Numbered from the stretch's first letter, positions 14,239 to 23,977 are shown. The stretch: DNA of 64,000 bases from Kitasatospora aureofaciens (GCF_001188955.3 NZ_JPRF03000065.1:288216-352215); one strand, 5' to 3'. The notes: generated from the letters alone by a model not told the origin. Made by a program: numbers and translations.

Positions 14239-15993
14239 CTAGCCGCGCCGCCAGCGGTTGGTGATCGGCAGGCGGCGGTCCCGGCCGAAGTTCTTGACCG
14301 AGATCTTCGGGCCCGGCGGGTACTGGCGCCGCTTGTACTCGGCGGTGTCGACCAGCCGGACCACCCGGTCCACCACCGCCGGGTCGAAACCGGCCGCGAC
14401 GATCGCGTCCCGGCCCTCGTCGCCCTCGATGTAGCGGTCCAGCACGCTGTCCAGCAGGTCGTAGTCCGGCAGCGAGTCGGTGTCCACCTGGTCCGGCCGC
14501 AGCTCGGCGGACGGCGGCTTGGTGATGGTGTTCTCCGGGATCGGCGGCACCTCGCCGCGCCGCTCGGCCTCCTCGTTGCGCCAGCGGGCGAGGCGGAAGA
14601 CGAGCGACTTGTAGACGTCCTTGATCGGGCCGAACGCGCCCACCGAGTCGCCGTACAGGGTCGAGTAGCCGACCGCCAGCTCGCTCTTGTTGCCGGGCGC
14701 GAGCACGATGTGCCCCTCCTGGTTGGAGATCGCCATCAGCAGGGTGCCGCGCAGCCGGGACTGCAGGTTCTCCTCGGCCAGGCCGGTCAGTTCGGTGGCG
14801 CCCAGGTAGGCGTCGAACATCGGGGCGATGGAGACGGTCCGGAAGTGCAGCCCGGTGCGGCGGGCCAGTTCGGCCGCGTCGTCGCGGGAGTGCTGGGAGG
14901 AGTAGCGGCTCGGCATCGAGACGCAGTGCACGTTCCCGGCGCCGATCGCGTCCACCGCGATCGCGGCCACCAGCGCCGAGTCGATGCCGCCGGAGAGGCC
15001 GATGAGCACGGATTCGAAGCCGTTCTTGACCACGTACGCCCGGGTGCCGGAGACCAGCGCGGCCCAGATCTCGGCCTCGTCGGACAGCCGCGGCGCGATC
15101 CCGGCGGTGAGCCTGTCCGCGGGGGCGGGCGACGGCTCGTCACCCAGCTCGGTGCGGACCAGGTGCAGTCCGTCGCTCAGCAACAGGCCGTCGGTGTGGT
15201 CGCTGCTCGCGGCCGGCAGGTCGAGGTCCAGCACCAGCAGGTGCTCCTCGAACTGCGGGGAGCGGGCCAGGACCCGGCCGTCCGCGTCGACCACGATCGA
15301 GTCACCGTCGAAGACCAGCTCGTCCTGGCCGCCGACCATGTTGACGTACGCCAGGGCGCAGCCCGCCTCGACCGCTCGGCGGCGCACCAGCTCGAGCCGC
15401 AGGTCGTCCTTGTTCCGCTCGTACGGCGAGCCGTTGACCACCAGCAGCAGCCCGGCCCCGGCCTCCCGCGCGGCGGTGACCCGGCCGCCGTCCTGCCAGA
15501 TGTCCTCGCAGATCGCCAGCGCGACGTCCACCCCGTGCAGCCGCAGCACGGGCAGCTGGTCGCCCGGGACGAACCAGCGGAACTCGTCGAAGACGCCGTA
15601 GTTGGGCAGGTGGTGCTTGGCGAAGCGGGTGACCACCTCGCCCCGGTACAGCACCGCGGCGCAGTTCTGCGGCGACCCGGCGGGCCGGCCGAAGCGCGGC
15701 GAGGCGTGCTCGGAGCGCCCGAGGTAGCCGACCACCACGGGCACCCCGCCCAGGCCGTCGTCGGCCAGCCGGCCCGCCAGCTCGACCAGGGCGCCGCGCG
15801 AGGCCTCGACGAAGGAGCGGCGCAGCGCGAGGTCCTCGACCGGGTACCCGGTCAGGACCATCTCGGGGAACGCGACCAGCTGGGCGCCGGCCTCCACGGC
15901 CTGCTTCGTCCAGCGCACCACCTCGTCGCCGTTGCGGGTGAGGTCACCGACCCAGGGGTCGATCTGGCACAGGGCGACACGGAGATTGGGCAT
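14239..15993 (-). CDS. nadE: Glutamine-dependent NAD(+) synthetase
   Basis: 584 residues. The N-terminal nitrilase-like glutaminase domain (about 1-270) has FPEMVLTGYP with catalytic E44 and the nucleophile region AICEDIW. The C-terminal synthetase domain has the ATP-binding P-loop GLSGGIDSALVA and later PGNKSELAVGYSTLYGDSVG. It makes NAD from deamido-NAD, ATP and glutamine, the ammonia being tunnelled between domains. It diverges from glnA2 with about 175 bp between them, an arrangement conserved in Streptomyces. First core gene after the polyketide cluster. Confidence 0.97.
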   Translation of the reverse strand: MPNLRVALCQIDPWVGDLTRNGDEVVRWTKQAVEAGAQLVAFPEMVLTGYPVEDLALRRSFVEASRGALVELAGRLADDGLGGVPVVVGYLGRSEHASPRFGRPAGSPQNCAAVLYRGEVVTRFAKHHLPNYGVFDEFRWFVPGDQLPVLRLHGVDVALAICEDIWQDGGRVTAAREAGAGLLLVVNGSPYERNKDDLRLELVRRRAVEAGCALAYVNMVGGQDELVFDGDSIVVDADGRVLARSPQFEEHLLVLDLDLPAASSDHTDGLLLSDGLHLVRTELGDEPSPAPADRLTAGIAPRLSDEAEIWAALVSGTRAYVVKNGFESVLIGLSGGIDSALVAAIAVDAIGAGNVHCVSMPSRYSSQHSRDDAAELARRTGLHFRTVSIAPMFDAYLGATELTGLAEENLQSRLRGTLLMAISNQEGHIVLAPGNKSELAVGYSTLYGDSVGAFGPIKDVYKSLVFRLARWRNEEAERRGEVPPIPENTITKPPSAELRPDQVDTDSLPDYDLLDSVLDRYIEGDEGRDAIVAAGFDPAVVDRVVRLVDTAEYKRRQYPPGPKISVKNFGRDRRLPITNRWRRG

Positions 15994-16168
15994 GCCTCGA
16001 AGTGTAATCGTCTAACTGACGCAATGTGCTGCGGGGGCGACCCCGTGGGGGGTCGGCCCTGCCGCGGAGGCCGGTGATCGGCCATGATGGGGGCAGCCGC
16101 TCCGCGGGGTCTCTCGGGGGCCTTCGGGGCGTAACACGAGCGTAAAGAGCAGAGGTGAGACTGTCCCC

Positions 16169-17530
16169 ATGGGCAAGCAGCAGCAGTTCGTGCTTCGCAC
16201 GCTCGAAGAGCGTGACATCCGGTTCGTCCGGCTGTGGTTCACCGATGTCCTCGGGTTCCTGAAGTCGGTCGCGGTGGCGCCGGCCGAGTTGGAGCAGGCC
16301 TTCGAGGAGGGCATAGGGTTCGACGGCTCGGCGATCGAGGGGTTCGCCCGGGTGTACGAGTCCGACATGATCGCCAAGCCGGATCCGACCACCTTCCAGA
16401 TCCTGCCGTGGCGCTCCGAGACCCCGGGCACCGCGCGGATGTTCTGCGACATCCTGATGCCGGACGGCTCGCCCTCCTACGCCGACCCCAGGTTCGTGCT
16501 CAAGCGCACCCTGGAGAAGGCCTCCGACCTGGGCTTCACCTTCTACACCCACCCCGAGATCGAGTTCTTCCTGCTGAAGAACCTGCCCGGCGACGGCACC
16601 GCGCCGATCCCCGCCGACCAGTCCGGCTACTTCGACCACACCCCGCGCGGGGTGGGCCACGACTTCCGCCGCCAGGCGATCACCATGCTGGAGTCGATGG
16701 GCATCTCGGTCGAGTTCTCGCACCACGAGGGTGCCCCCGGCCAGCAGGAGATCGACCTGCGCTACGCCGACGCGCTGTCCACCGCCGACAACATCATGAC
16801 CTTCCGGCTGGTCATGAAGGAGGTCGCGCTGGAGCAGGGCGTGCACGCGAGCTTCATGCCCAAGCCCTTCTCCGAGCACCCCGGCAGCGGCATGCACACC
16901 CACGTCTCGCTGTTCGAGGGCGACCGCAACGCCTTCCACGAGTCCGGCGCCGAGTACCAGCTCTCCAAGGTCGGCAGATCGTTCATCGCCGGCCTGCTGC
17001 GGCACGCCGCCGAGACGGCCGCCGTCACCAACCAGTGGGTGAACTCCTACAAGCGCATCTGGGGCGGCTCCCAGCGCACCGCCGGCGCGGGCGGCGAGGC
17101 CCCCTCCTACATCTGCTGGGGCCACAACAACCGCTCCGCGCTGATCCGGGTGCCGATGTACAAGCCGGGCAAGCAGGGCTCCACCCGGATCGAGGTCCGC
17201 TCCCTGGACACCGGCTGCAACCCGTACCTCGCCTACGCCGTCACCCTCGCGGCCGGCCTCAAGGGCATCGAGGAGGGCTACGAGCTCCCGCCCGGCGCCG
17301 ACGACGACGTGTGGGCCCTGACCGACTCCGAGCGCCGCGCCCTCGGCATCCAGCCGATGCCGCAGAACCTCGGCGAGGCCATCGACCTGATGCAGCGCAG
17401 CGAACTGGTCGCCGAGACCCTGGGCGAGCACGTCTTCGACTTCTTCCTGCGCAACAAGCGCCAGGAGTGGGAGGAGTACCGCTCCGAGGTCACCCCGTTC
17501 GAGCTGCGCAAGAACCTCCAGGTGCTCTGA
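16169..17530 (+). CDS. glnA2: Glutamine synthetase-like protein GlnA2 (probable gamma-glutamylpolyamine synthetase)
   Basis: 453 residues, 17 fewer than GlnA at 45701. It keeps the GS fold (FDGSAIEGF, HPEIEFFLL, HHEGAPGQQEIDLRY, NNRSALIRVP) but lacks the NLYDLPPEE-type adenylylation loop: that place reads GYELPPGADDDVWALTDSE, with no tyrosine in the site context. Length and position beside nadE identify GlnA2 of Streptomyces, reported to glutamylate polyamines rather than ammonia. AGAGGTGAG precedes ATG 16169. A terminator follows. Confidence 0.9.
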   Translation: MGKQQQFVLRTLEERDIRFVRLWFTDVLGFLKSVAVAPAELEQAFEEGIGFDGSAIEGFARVYESDMIAKPDPTTFQILPWRSETPGTARMFCDILMPDGSPSYADPRFVLKRTLEKASDLGFTFYTHPEIEFFLLKNLPGDGTAPIPADQSGYFDHTPRGVGHDFRRQAITMLESMGISVEFSHHEGAPGQQEIDLRYADALSTADNIMTFRLVMKEVALEQGVHASFMPKPFSEHPGSGMHTHVSLFEGDRNAFHESGAEYQLSKVGRSFIAGLLRHAAETAAVTNQWVNSYKRIWGGSQRTAGAGGEAPSYICWGHNNRSALIRVPMYKPGKQGSTRIEVRSLDTGCNPYLAYAVTLAAGLKGIEEGYELPPGADDDVWALTDSERRALGIQPMPQNLGEAIDLMQRSELVAETLGEHVFDFFLRNKRQEWEEYRSEVTPFELRKNLQVL

Positions 17531-17542
17531 GGGGCTGCCGCA

Positions 17543-17579
17543 GGAGGCCCGCCCGGCGACGGCCGTCGGGCGGGCCTCC
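17543..17579 (+). terminator. Terminator of glnA2
   Basis: Thirteen-bp outer stem (GGAGGCCCGCCCG with its complement) around an inner GACGGCCGTC palindrome, 12 bp after the glnA2 stop. Confidence 0.8.
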
Positions 17580-17726
17580 GCGCGTTCCCGGGGGCGGCCC
17601 CCGGTGGCGGCCCCGGCGTTACTGCGTCCGGGGGACGGGCGTCGCCCCGGAGTGTGTCCGCTTGCGGTCGGGTGGGGCGGGGCGCTGAAGTGGCGGCCGG
17701 TTCGGTGGCGGCGACGGGAGCCCGGG

Positions 17727-18434
17727 ATGGCGCGGCAGCGGGGCGTGGTGGTGCGGGCGGTGGCCCGGTGGACCGGTGACGGGCTGTTGACCCTCGGTCT
17801 CCTGGTGCTCCTCTTCGCGGTGTACGTGCTCTGGTGGAGCAACGTGGTGTCGGACCGGGCGGCGGACCGGGCCGCCGGGCGGCTGCGCGACAGCTGGTCG
17901 GCCGCCGCGCCGCCCGCGGCGGACGCGGACTCCCCGGTGGCCGGGCTCGGCCGGGGCGACCTCGGCTTCCTGCACGTGCCCGCGATGGGCCGGGACTACG
18001 AGGTGCTGATCAGGTCCGGTACGGACGAGGCGACCCTGGCGGATGGCGTGGCCGGCGCGTACACCGTGCCGTACCGCTCGGTTCCGCCGTGGGAGGGCGA
18101 GGGCAACTTCGCCCTCGCGGCACATCGCGACGGCCACGGCGCCAAGTTCCACGACCTGGACCAGGTCGGCCCGGGCGCCCCCGTGGTGGTCGAGACCAGG
18201 GACCGCTGGTACGTCTACCGGGTCGACGGCGTGCTGCCGGAGACCTCCCCGGACGACGTGGGTGTGATCGCGCCCGTTCCCACCGGTTCGCCGTACCGTT
18301 CGCCGGGGCGCTACATCACGCTGACGACCTGCACGCCGGAGTACACCTCGCTGTACCGGCTGGTGGTCTGGGGGAGCCTGGTCCGGGAGGAGGCGATGAC
18401 GCCCGGGCGGGTGCCGCCGGCGGAGCTGCGCTGA
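17727..18434 (+). CDS. Class E sortase
   Basis: 235 residues from ATG 17727 (GGGAG upstream); the frame is open further left but without family character. There is one N-terminal membrane anchor (GLLTLGLLVLLFAVYVLWW, about 20-38) and then the sortase beta-barrel. The catalytic triad is visible: H133 (AAHRDGHG), C202 (LTTCTPEYTS) and R211 (LYRLVVWG). Class E sortases of high-GC Gram-positives join LAXTG proteins to peptidoglycan. No sorting-signal substrate is adjacent. Confidence 0.92.
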   Translation: MARQRGVVVRAVARWTGDGLLTLGLLVLLFAVYVLWWSNVVSDRAADRAAGRLRDSWSAAAPPAADADSPVAGLGRGDLGFLHVPAMGRDYEVLIRSGTDEATLADGVAGAYTVPYRSVPPWEGEGNFALAAHRDGHGAKFHDLDQVGPGAPVVVETRDRWYVYRVDGVLPETSPDDVGVIAPVPTGSPYRSPGRYITLTTCTPEYTSLYRLVVWGSLVREEAMTPGRVPPAELR

Positions 18435-18467
18435 GCGGGGCCCGCCCGGACCGTACGGTCGGGGTCC

Positions 18468-19277
18468 CTAGGGTCGTTCGACGCTCAGCAGGTCGACCTC
18501 CATGGTGACCGGGTCGGTGCGGGTCGGCGGGGCGTGGAACGTCCCGTCGCCGATCGAGAGGTTGAGGATCAGGTAGGCGGAGAAGTCCGGCCCGACGCCC
18601 GTCCCGTCGGACCACACCGGGTTCAACTGGTCCCGGGAGGATCCGACGTACCAGGTGTCGTTGTCGGTGCCGAGCCTGACGGCCACGTACACCCACCGCT
18701 CGGGGCCGATGTCCGGGCCGTAGTAGACGGTGCTGCTCTCCCGCACGTGATTGACGAACTCGATCCGGTCCGGATGGTCGGCGTACCACTCGAAGAGGTC
18801 GAGTTCGTTGCCGCCGTCCCGCCAGGTCCACAGGCAGGGCCAGGCGGCGGTGCCCGCGGCGGGGAGCCGGACGTGCACCACCACCAGGTCGCCGGTGCGG
18901 AGCTGGAATCCGCTGCCGCCCGAATCACAGGAGTCGCCGGTGGTCAGCAGCCCGGTGTTCCAGTTTCCGTCCGCGCGGTGCTGGGCGGTGACGGTCAGGT
19001 GCCCGTCGGCCGTGCTCAACGCGTCGGTGGTCAGCCGGTCGAGTTTCCAACTGTTGGGGTTGTAGGTGCAGTCGGCGTACGCGGCGGTCTGCCAGCCCCA
19101 CCGCCGGCCCGGTCCCAGGTCCAGGGTGTCGAACCGGTCCAGCAGGACGGTGGTGCGCTGCGTCCGCGGAGCCGCGGCCGCGTCCGCGGCGGGGGCGGGG
19201 GCGGGGGCGGGGGCGGCGGCCGACGTCGCGGCGGTCGTCGCCGCCATCGCCAGCGCCACCAGCAATCGGATAGCCAT
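18468..19277 (-). CDS. Secreted GH16-like (beta-glucanase fold) protein
   Basis: 269 residues from ATG 19277 (MAIRLLVALAMAATTAATSAAA signal peptide, then an Ala/Pro linker); a GTG 12 bp upstream is possible and the ribosome site is weak. The mature part is a concanavalin-like lectin/glucanase domain with ELDLFE (158-163), fitting the ExDxxE active site of GH16. GH16 enzymes cut beta-1,3/1,4-glucans or galactans. It is divergent from a GT2 polysaccharide synthase pair, suggesting it trims or releases that polymer, but this is inferred. Confidence 0.7.
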   Translation of the reverse strand: MAIRLLVALAMAATTAATSAAAPAPAPAPAADAAAAPRTQRTTVLLDRFDTLDLGPGRRWGWQTAAYADCTYNPNSWKLDRLTTDALSTADGHLTVTAQHRADGNWNTGLLTTGDSCDSGGSGFQLRTGDLVVVHVRLPAAGTAAWPCLWTWRDGGNELDLFEWYADHPDRIEFVNHVRESSTVYYGPDIGPERWVYVAVRLGTDNDTWYVGSSRDQLNPVWSDGTGVGPDFSAYLILNLSIGDGTFHAPPTRTDPVTMEVDLLSVERP

Positions 19278-19437
19278 GCCGTTCACGATCCACGCCGGGC
19301 CGTCCGGCCGCGCCACGGGCGGAGCCGACCGGATGAATTCAGGGTGGACGCATCGACTGGCGGGGCCCGGAATGGCGTGTTAAGGACTCCGGTCGTGATA
19401 GAAGAAAAGCGGGTTATGGCGGTGGCCCGATGTCAGC

Positions 19438-19464
19438 GAATTCCTTCGAATTCCGCATGAATTC
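19438..19464. repeat. Three phased GAATTC repeats in a divergent promoter region
   Basis: GAATTC at 19438, 19448 and 19459, that is one helical turn apart (10 and 11 bp), with a further AATTC at 19475. The stretch is AT-rich compared with its surroundings and lies 39 bp before the small membrane peptide gene. This looks like an operator. Confidence 0.45.
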
Positions 19465-19502
19465 ACCGATCGGCAATTCTGACCAGTCAGTGAGGAACAG
19501 TT

Positions 19503-19607
19503 ATGTACGGACTCGCTCACACCGGCGTCGCTTCGCTGGCGCTCCTGGCGACCGGCGGCGCCGCCGCCGCGATCGGCGCGGCCGTGAAGTGGCTCGCCCG
19601 GCGGTGA
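19503..19607 (+). CDS. 34-residue hydrophobic peptide coupled to the GT2 gene
   Basis: ATG 19503 with GAGG 7 nt upstream. The peptide starts MYGLAHTGVASLALLATGG and ends AVKWLARR: one Ala/Gly-rich membrane helix with a positive tail. The stop overlaps the glycosyltransferase start by 4 bp (GTGA), so the two are co-translated. No family recognised. It may be a small membrane subunit of the synthase. Confidence 0.6.
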   Translation: MYGLAHTGVASLALLATGGAAAAIGAAVKWLARR

Positions 19608-20830
19608 CCGAATCACTGACCGTGCTGATCCCGGCACACAACGAGGCGGACTTCATCGCTGACGCGGTGAAGTCCGCCTTCGGCCAGACGGTACGGCCGC
19701 GCACCGTGCTGGTCCTCGCGGACTCCTGCACGGACGACACGGCGGCGATCGCCCGGCGGTGCGGCGCCGAGGTGCTGGAGGTCGACTGCAGGAGCAAGCC
19801 GGAGTCGCTCAACCTCGCACTCGCGGAGGTGACCACCGAATTCGTCGCCCTGCTCGACGCGGACGGCTACTTCGCCTCGGACCGGGCGCTGGAGATGTGC
19901 CTGGAGCGGATGCGCGCCAAGGGCTACGGCGGCGTCTGCATGTCGGTCACGCCGCACAGCGTGAAGGGCGTGTTCCAGCGTTCGCGCGTGATCGAGTGGG
20001 CCGCGGCCCACCGGATGTCCCGGACGGTCGAGTCGTGGCACGGCTGGGTCGCCGTGCTCTCCGGCTGTGCGGGCGTGTACCGCACGGAGTCGGTCCGGGC
20101 GGTCGGCGGCTGGTCCGCCGACAGCCTCTGCGAGGACGTCGAGCTGGCGCTCAAGATGAACCGCGCCGGACACAAGGCGGGCTTCGTGCCCGGCGCGTAC
20201 GTGTGCGTCCGGGACCCCGGCAGCTGGTCCGTCTACTGGGCGCAGACCCACCGGTGGGCGGCCGGCTGGGCGCAGGCGCTGTACCAGCACCGCAGTCTGT
20301 TCCTCCACAGTTGGGGCTTTACCCGGGTATTCGGCGCGATGCTCGTGGACAGCGTCCTGATGGCTTCCGGATACCTCTCGCTGCTTTATCAGCTGGCCAC
20401 CAGGTTCACCCATTTCGATGCATTCCGGTGGATGGGTCTGTGGTTCCTGATGATGGTGGCGCTGACTTTCGGGACGGCCGCCCTGCAAATCGGTATCCGG
20501 CGAACTCTCACCTGTTATCCGGCATATCTCGTCGTGGGTACCATGGGCACCGTCGTCTCCCTCTGGGTGATGTTCCGGGAATGGGTCCTGGGCCGACATC
20601 TGATCTCCTGGACGGGCCGTCAGGGACGCCAGGTGGAGATCACCCGGATGTCGGAACGAAGACGGTTCGTACTCGCTCTGACGGGTGCGGGCGCGGGGCT
20701 CGTCGGCGCGCTCTCCGGCCGCGTGCTCGACCGGGAGTACCTGTTCCTGACGGGCGCCGCCGCGACCGGTTCGGTGCTGCTGTCGGCCCTGCTCTGGCAC
20801 CTGGTGAACCGGATGCCGGAACAGGCGTGA
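19604..20830 (+). CDS. Processive family 2 glycosyltransferase, membrane polysaccharide synthase
   Basis: 408 residues from GTG 19604. GT-A domain: IPAHNEADFI (9-18), D40 in LADSCTDDT, DAD at 85-87, catalytic ED at 177-178 (CEDVELALKM) and QTHRW at 214-218, the QxxRW motif of processive synthases (chitin, cellulose, hyaluronan type). About four membrane segments follow. It polymerises a beta-linked glycan from a nucleotide sugar and probably exports it. It is translated together with the 34-residue peptide and diverges from a GH16-like protein. The polymer is unknown. Confidence 0.85.
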   Translation: MTESLTVLIPAHNEADFIADAVKSAFGQTVRPRTVLVLADSCTDDTAAIARRCGAEVLEVDCRSKPESLNLALAEVTTEFVALLDADGYFASDRALEMCLERMRAKGYGGVCMSVTPHSVKGVFQRSRVIEWAAAHRMSRTVESWHGWVAVLSGCAGVYRTESVRAVGGWSADSLCEDVELALKMNRAGHKAGFVPGAYVCVRDPGSWSVYWAQTHRWAAGWAQALYQHRSLFLHSWGFTRVFGAMLVDSVLMASGYLSLLYQLATRFTHFDAFRWMGLWFLMMVALTFGTAALQIGIRRTLTCYPAYLVVGTMGTVVSLWVMFREWVLGRHLISWTGRQGRQVEITRMSERRRFVLALTGAGAGLVGALSGRVLDREYLFLTGAAATGSVLLSALLWHLVNRMPEQA

Positions 20831-20942
20831 CGCCGGAACGACCGCCCGCGCCGCGGGCCCCGTGGCGCGGGCGGACCAGCTCCTGGGAAGGTAGGTCCAG
20901 GGCCGCGTGACCGCGTGGGCCACTGGGCGTTCCGGGAGAGCG

Positions 20943-23900
20943 ATGGCGGTGGAGGAGCAGCGGGCCGGGAGCCGGGTCAGTCGGCCCGAGATCAGGCTGG
21001 TCCGGCGGGGGTTCACCGACCCCGCCAAGGCCGTGCGGCTACTGGACGGGCCCGGCCTGGAGGGCCTGGCCGACGACCCGGTGCTGCTGGACGCGCTCGG
21101 CGCCACCGCCGACCCCGACCTCGCGCTGCTGGGCCTGGCCCGGCTGCTGGAGGCCGCCGACGAACCCGAGCGGCACACCCTGCGCGACACCCTCACCACC
21201 TCCAAGCCGCTGCGCGACCGGCTGCTCGGGGTGCTCGGCGTCTCCACCGCGCTCGGCGACCACCTGGCCCGGCACCCCCACGACTGGCACGCGCTGGTCA
21301 CCTTCGAACTGCGCGACATGCACCCCGGCCCGGAGGACTTCCGTCGCGCCCTCGCCGACGGCGTCAAGGAGGACGCCCTCAGCCCGGCGAACGCGTTGCG
21401 GGTCGCCTACCGCCGTTGCCTGCTGGCCATCGCCGCCCGCGACCTCACCGGCACCACCGACCTCGCCCAGACCGCCGCCGAGCTGGCCGACCTGGCCGGC
21501 GCCACCCTGCAGACCGCCCTGGACCTCGCCGCGGAGCAGGACCCGGAGGCCGCCGCGGCCTGCCGGCTCGCGGTGATCGGCATGGGCAAGTGCGGCGGCC
21601 GCGAACTCAACTACGTCTCGGACGTGGACGTCATCTTCGTCGCCGAGCCGCGCGAGGGCGTGGAGGAGCACGAGGCGGTCAAGGCCGCCACCCGGCTGGC
21701 CGCCGCGCTCACCCGGCTCTGCTCGGACACCACCGGCGAGGGCACCATCTGGCCGGTGGACGCCAATCTGCGCCCCGAGGGCCGCAACGGCCCGCTGGTG
21801 CGCACGCTGGCCAGCCACCTCGCCTACTACCAGCGCTGGGCCAAGACCTGGGAGTTCCAGGCGCTGCTCAAGGCCCGCCCGGTCGCCGGGGACGCCGAAC
21901 TCGGCGCCGCGTACGTCGAGGCGCTCGCCCCGATGGTCTGGCAGGCCGCCGCCCGGGAGAACTTCGTCGCCGACGTGCAGCAGATGCGCCGCCGGGTGGT
22001 CGACTCCATCCCGGCCCCCGAACTGGACCGCCAGCTCAAGCTGGGCCCGGGCGGCCTGCGCGACGTCGAGTTCTCCGTCCAGCTGCTCCAGCTGGTGCAC
22101 GGCCGCACCGACCCGGCGCTGCGCAGCGGGAACACCCTGGAGGCGTTGGCCGCGCTCTCCCGCGGCGGGTACGTGGGCCGGGCGGACGCCGCCTCGCTGG
22201 ACGCCGCGTACCGCTTCCTGCGCTCGCTGGAGCACCGCATCCAGCTGCACCGGCTGCGCCGCACCCACCTGATGCCCACCGCCGAGGAGGACCAGCGCCG
22301 CCTCGCCCGTTCGCTCGCCGCGCTGATCAACGACGACACCCGCTCCGACCCGGTGGCCGCGCTGCAGCGGGAGTGGAAGCGGCACGCGGTGGAGGTCCGG
22401 CGGCTGCACGAGAAGCTGTTCTACCGCCCGCTGCTCGACGCCGTCGCCGAACTTCCGACCGGCGCCGCCGGGTTGACCCCGGACGCGGCCCGGGCCCGGC
22501 TGGAGGCGCTCGGCTACGCGGACCCGGCCGCCGCCCTGCGGCACATCAGCGCGCTCGCCTCCGGGGTGAGCCGCAAGGCCGCGATCCAGCGCACCCTGCT
22601 GCCCGTGCTGCTCGGCTGGTTCGCCGAGTCCGCCGACCCGGACGCCGGGCTGCTCAACTTCCGCCAGGTCTCCGACGCGCTCGGCCGCACCCCCTGGTAC
22701 CTGCGGCTGCTGCGGGACGAGAGCGCCGCCGCCGAGCAGTTGGCCCGGGTGCTGTCGGCCGGCCGACTCGCCCCCGACCTGCTGCTGCGCGCCCCCGAGG
22801 CGGTGGCCATGCTGGGCGACCCGCAGGGCCTGGTGCCGCGCGGCCGGGCGGCGCTGCAGTCGGAGGTGCTGGCCGCCGTCGGCCGGGCCGGGTCCACTGC
22901 CGCCGCCGTGGCCGCCGCCCGCTCGGTGCGCCGCCGGGAGCTGTTCCGCACCGCCGCCGCGGACGTGCTCGGCCGGCTCGGCGAGGACCCGGCCGAGGCG
23001 CTGGACATCGCGGGGGAGGCGCTGACCGCGCTCAACGCCGCCACCCTGCAGGGCGCGCTCCGCGCCTGCACGGCCGGCTGGGAGGCCGAGCACGGGGATC
23101 TGCCGACCCGGATCGCGGTGATCGCGATGGGCCGCTTCGGCGGCCACGAGCTGGGCTACGGCTCGGACGCCGACGTGCTCTTCGTCCACGAGCCGGTGCT
23201 CGGCTCGCTGGAGCAGGAGGCGGCCCGGGCGGCCCAGGCGGTCTGCAACGAGCTGCGCACCCTGCTGGCCGCGCCGTCCACCGAGCCGCCGCTGCTGGTC
23301 GACGCCGACCTGCGGCCGGAGGGCCGCAGCGGCCCGCTGGTGCGCACCCTGGCCTCGTACGCGGCGTACTACCGGCGCTGGTCGCACGCCTGGGAGAGCC
23401 AGGCGCTGCTGCGGGCCGAACCGGTGGCCGGGGACGAGGAGCTGGGCGCCCGGTTCCGGCAGCTGATCGACCCGCTGCGCTACCCGGGCGCCGGGGTTCC
23501 GGAGCGGGACCTGGTGGAGATCCGCCGGATCAAGGCGCGGATCGAGGCGGAGCGGCTGCCGCGCGGCGCCGACCCGACCACCCACACCAAGATCGGCCGG
23601 GGCGGGCTGGCGGACGTCGAGTGGACGGTGCAGCTGCTCCAGCTCCGGCACGGGCACGAGGTGCCGGCCCTGCGCACCACCCGGACCAGGGCCGCGCTGG
23701 CGGCGGCCGCCGACGCCGGGCTGGTGGAGCCGGCCGACGCGGAGGTGCTGGAGGCGGCCTGGGTGCTGGCCTCCCGGGTGCGCTCGGCGGTGATGCTGGT
23801 GCGCGGGCGGCCGGGGGACAGCTTCCCGGGGGACGCCCGGGAGCTGAGCGGGGTGGCCCGCTACCTCGGGTACGGCGTCGGGCACAGCGGGGAGCTGGTG

Positions 23901-23969
23901 GACGACTACCGGCGCACCACCCGGCGGGCCCGCGCGGTGGTGGACCGGCTGTTCTACGGGGCCGGCTGA
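20943..23969 (+). CDS. glnE: Bifunctional glutamine synthetase adenylyltransferase/deadenylase
   Basis: 1008 residues from ATG 20943 (GGGAG upstream; a GTG at 20907 is possible). Two nucleotidyltransferase halves are visible, each with its metal-binding motif: SDVDVIFV near residue 233 and GSDADVLFVH near 741, each followed by a GLRDVE/GLADVE helical part. The enzyme adenylylates and de-adenylylates GlnA at its tyrosine. The target, GlnA with Y398, is encoded at 45701-47113. Conserved Streptomyces location. A strong terminator follows. Confidence 0.97.
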   Translation: MAVEEQRAGSRVSRPEIRLVRRGFTDPAKAVRLLDGPGLEGLADDPVLLDALGATADPDLALLGLARLLEAADEPERHTLRDTLTTSKPLRDRLLGVLGVSTALGDHLARHPHDWHALVTFELRDMHPGPEDFRRALADGVKEDALSPANALRVAYRRCLLAIAARDLTGTTDLAQTAAELADLAGATLQTALDLAAEQDPEAAAACRLAVIGMGKCGGRELNYVSDVDVIFVAEPREGVEEHEAVKAATRLAAALTRLCSDTTGEGTIWPVDANLRPEGRNGPLVRTLASHLAYYQRWAKTWEFQALLKARPVAGDAELGAAYVEALAPMVWQAAARENFVADVQQMRRRVVDSIPAPELDRQLKLGPGGLRDVEFSVQLLQLVHGRTDPALRSGNTLEALAALSRGGYVGRADAASLDAAYRFLRSLEHRIQLHRLRRTHLMPTAEEDQRRLARSLAALINDDTRSDPVAALQREWKRHAVEVRRLHEKLFYRPLLDAVAELPTGAAGLTPDAARARLEALGYADPAAALRHISALASGVSRKAAIQRTLLPVLLGWFAESADPDAGLLNFRQVSDALGRTPWYLRLLRDESAAAEQLARVLSAGRLAPDLLLRAPEAVAMLGDPQGLVPRGRAALQSEVLAAVGRAGSTAAAVAAARSVRRRELFRTAAADVLGRLGEDPAEALDIAGEALTALNAATLQGALRACTAGWEAEHGDLPTRIAVIAMGRFGGHELGYGSDADVLFVHEPVLGSLEQEAARAAQAVCNELRTLLAAPSTEPPLLVDADLRPEGRSGPLVRTLASYAAYYRRWSHAWESQALLRAEPVAGDEELGARFRQLIDPLRYPGAGVPERDLVEIRRIKARIEAERLPRGADPTTHTKIGRGGLADVEWTVQLLQLRHGHEVPALRTTRTRAALAAAADAGLVEPADAEVLEAAWVLASRVRSAVMLVRGRPGDSFPGDARELSGVARYLGYGVGHSGELVDDYRRTTRRARAVVDRLFYGAG

Positions 23970-23977
23970 GGGCCCGC

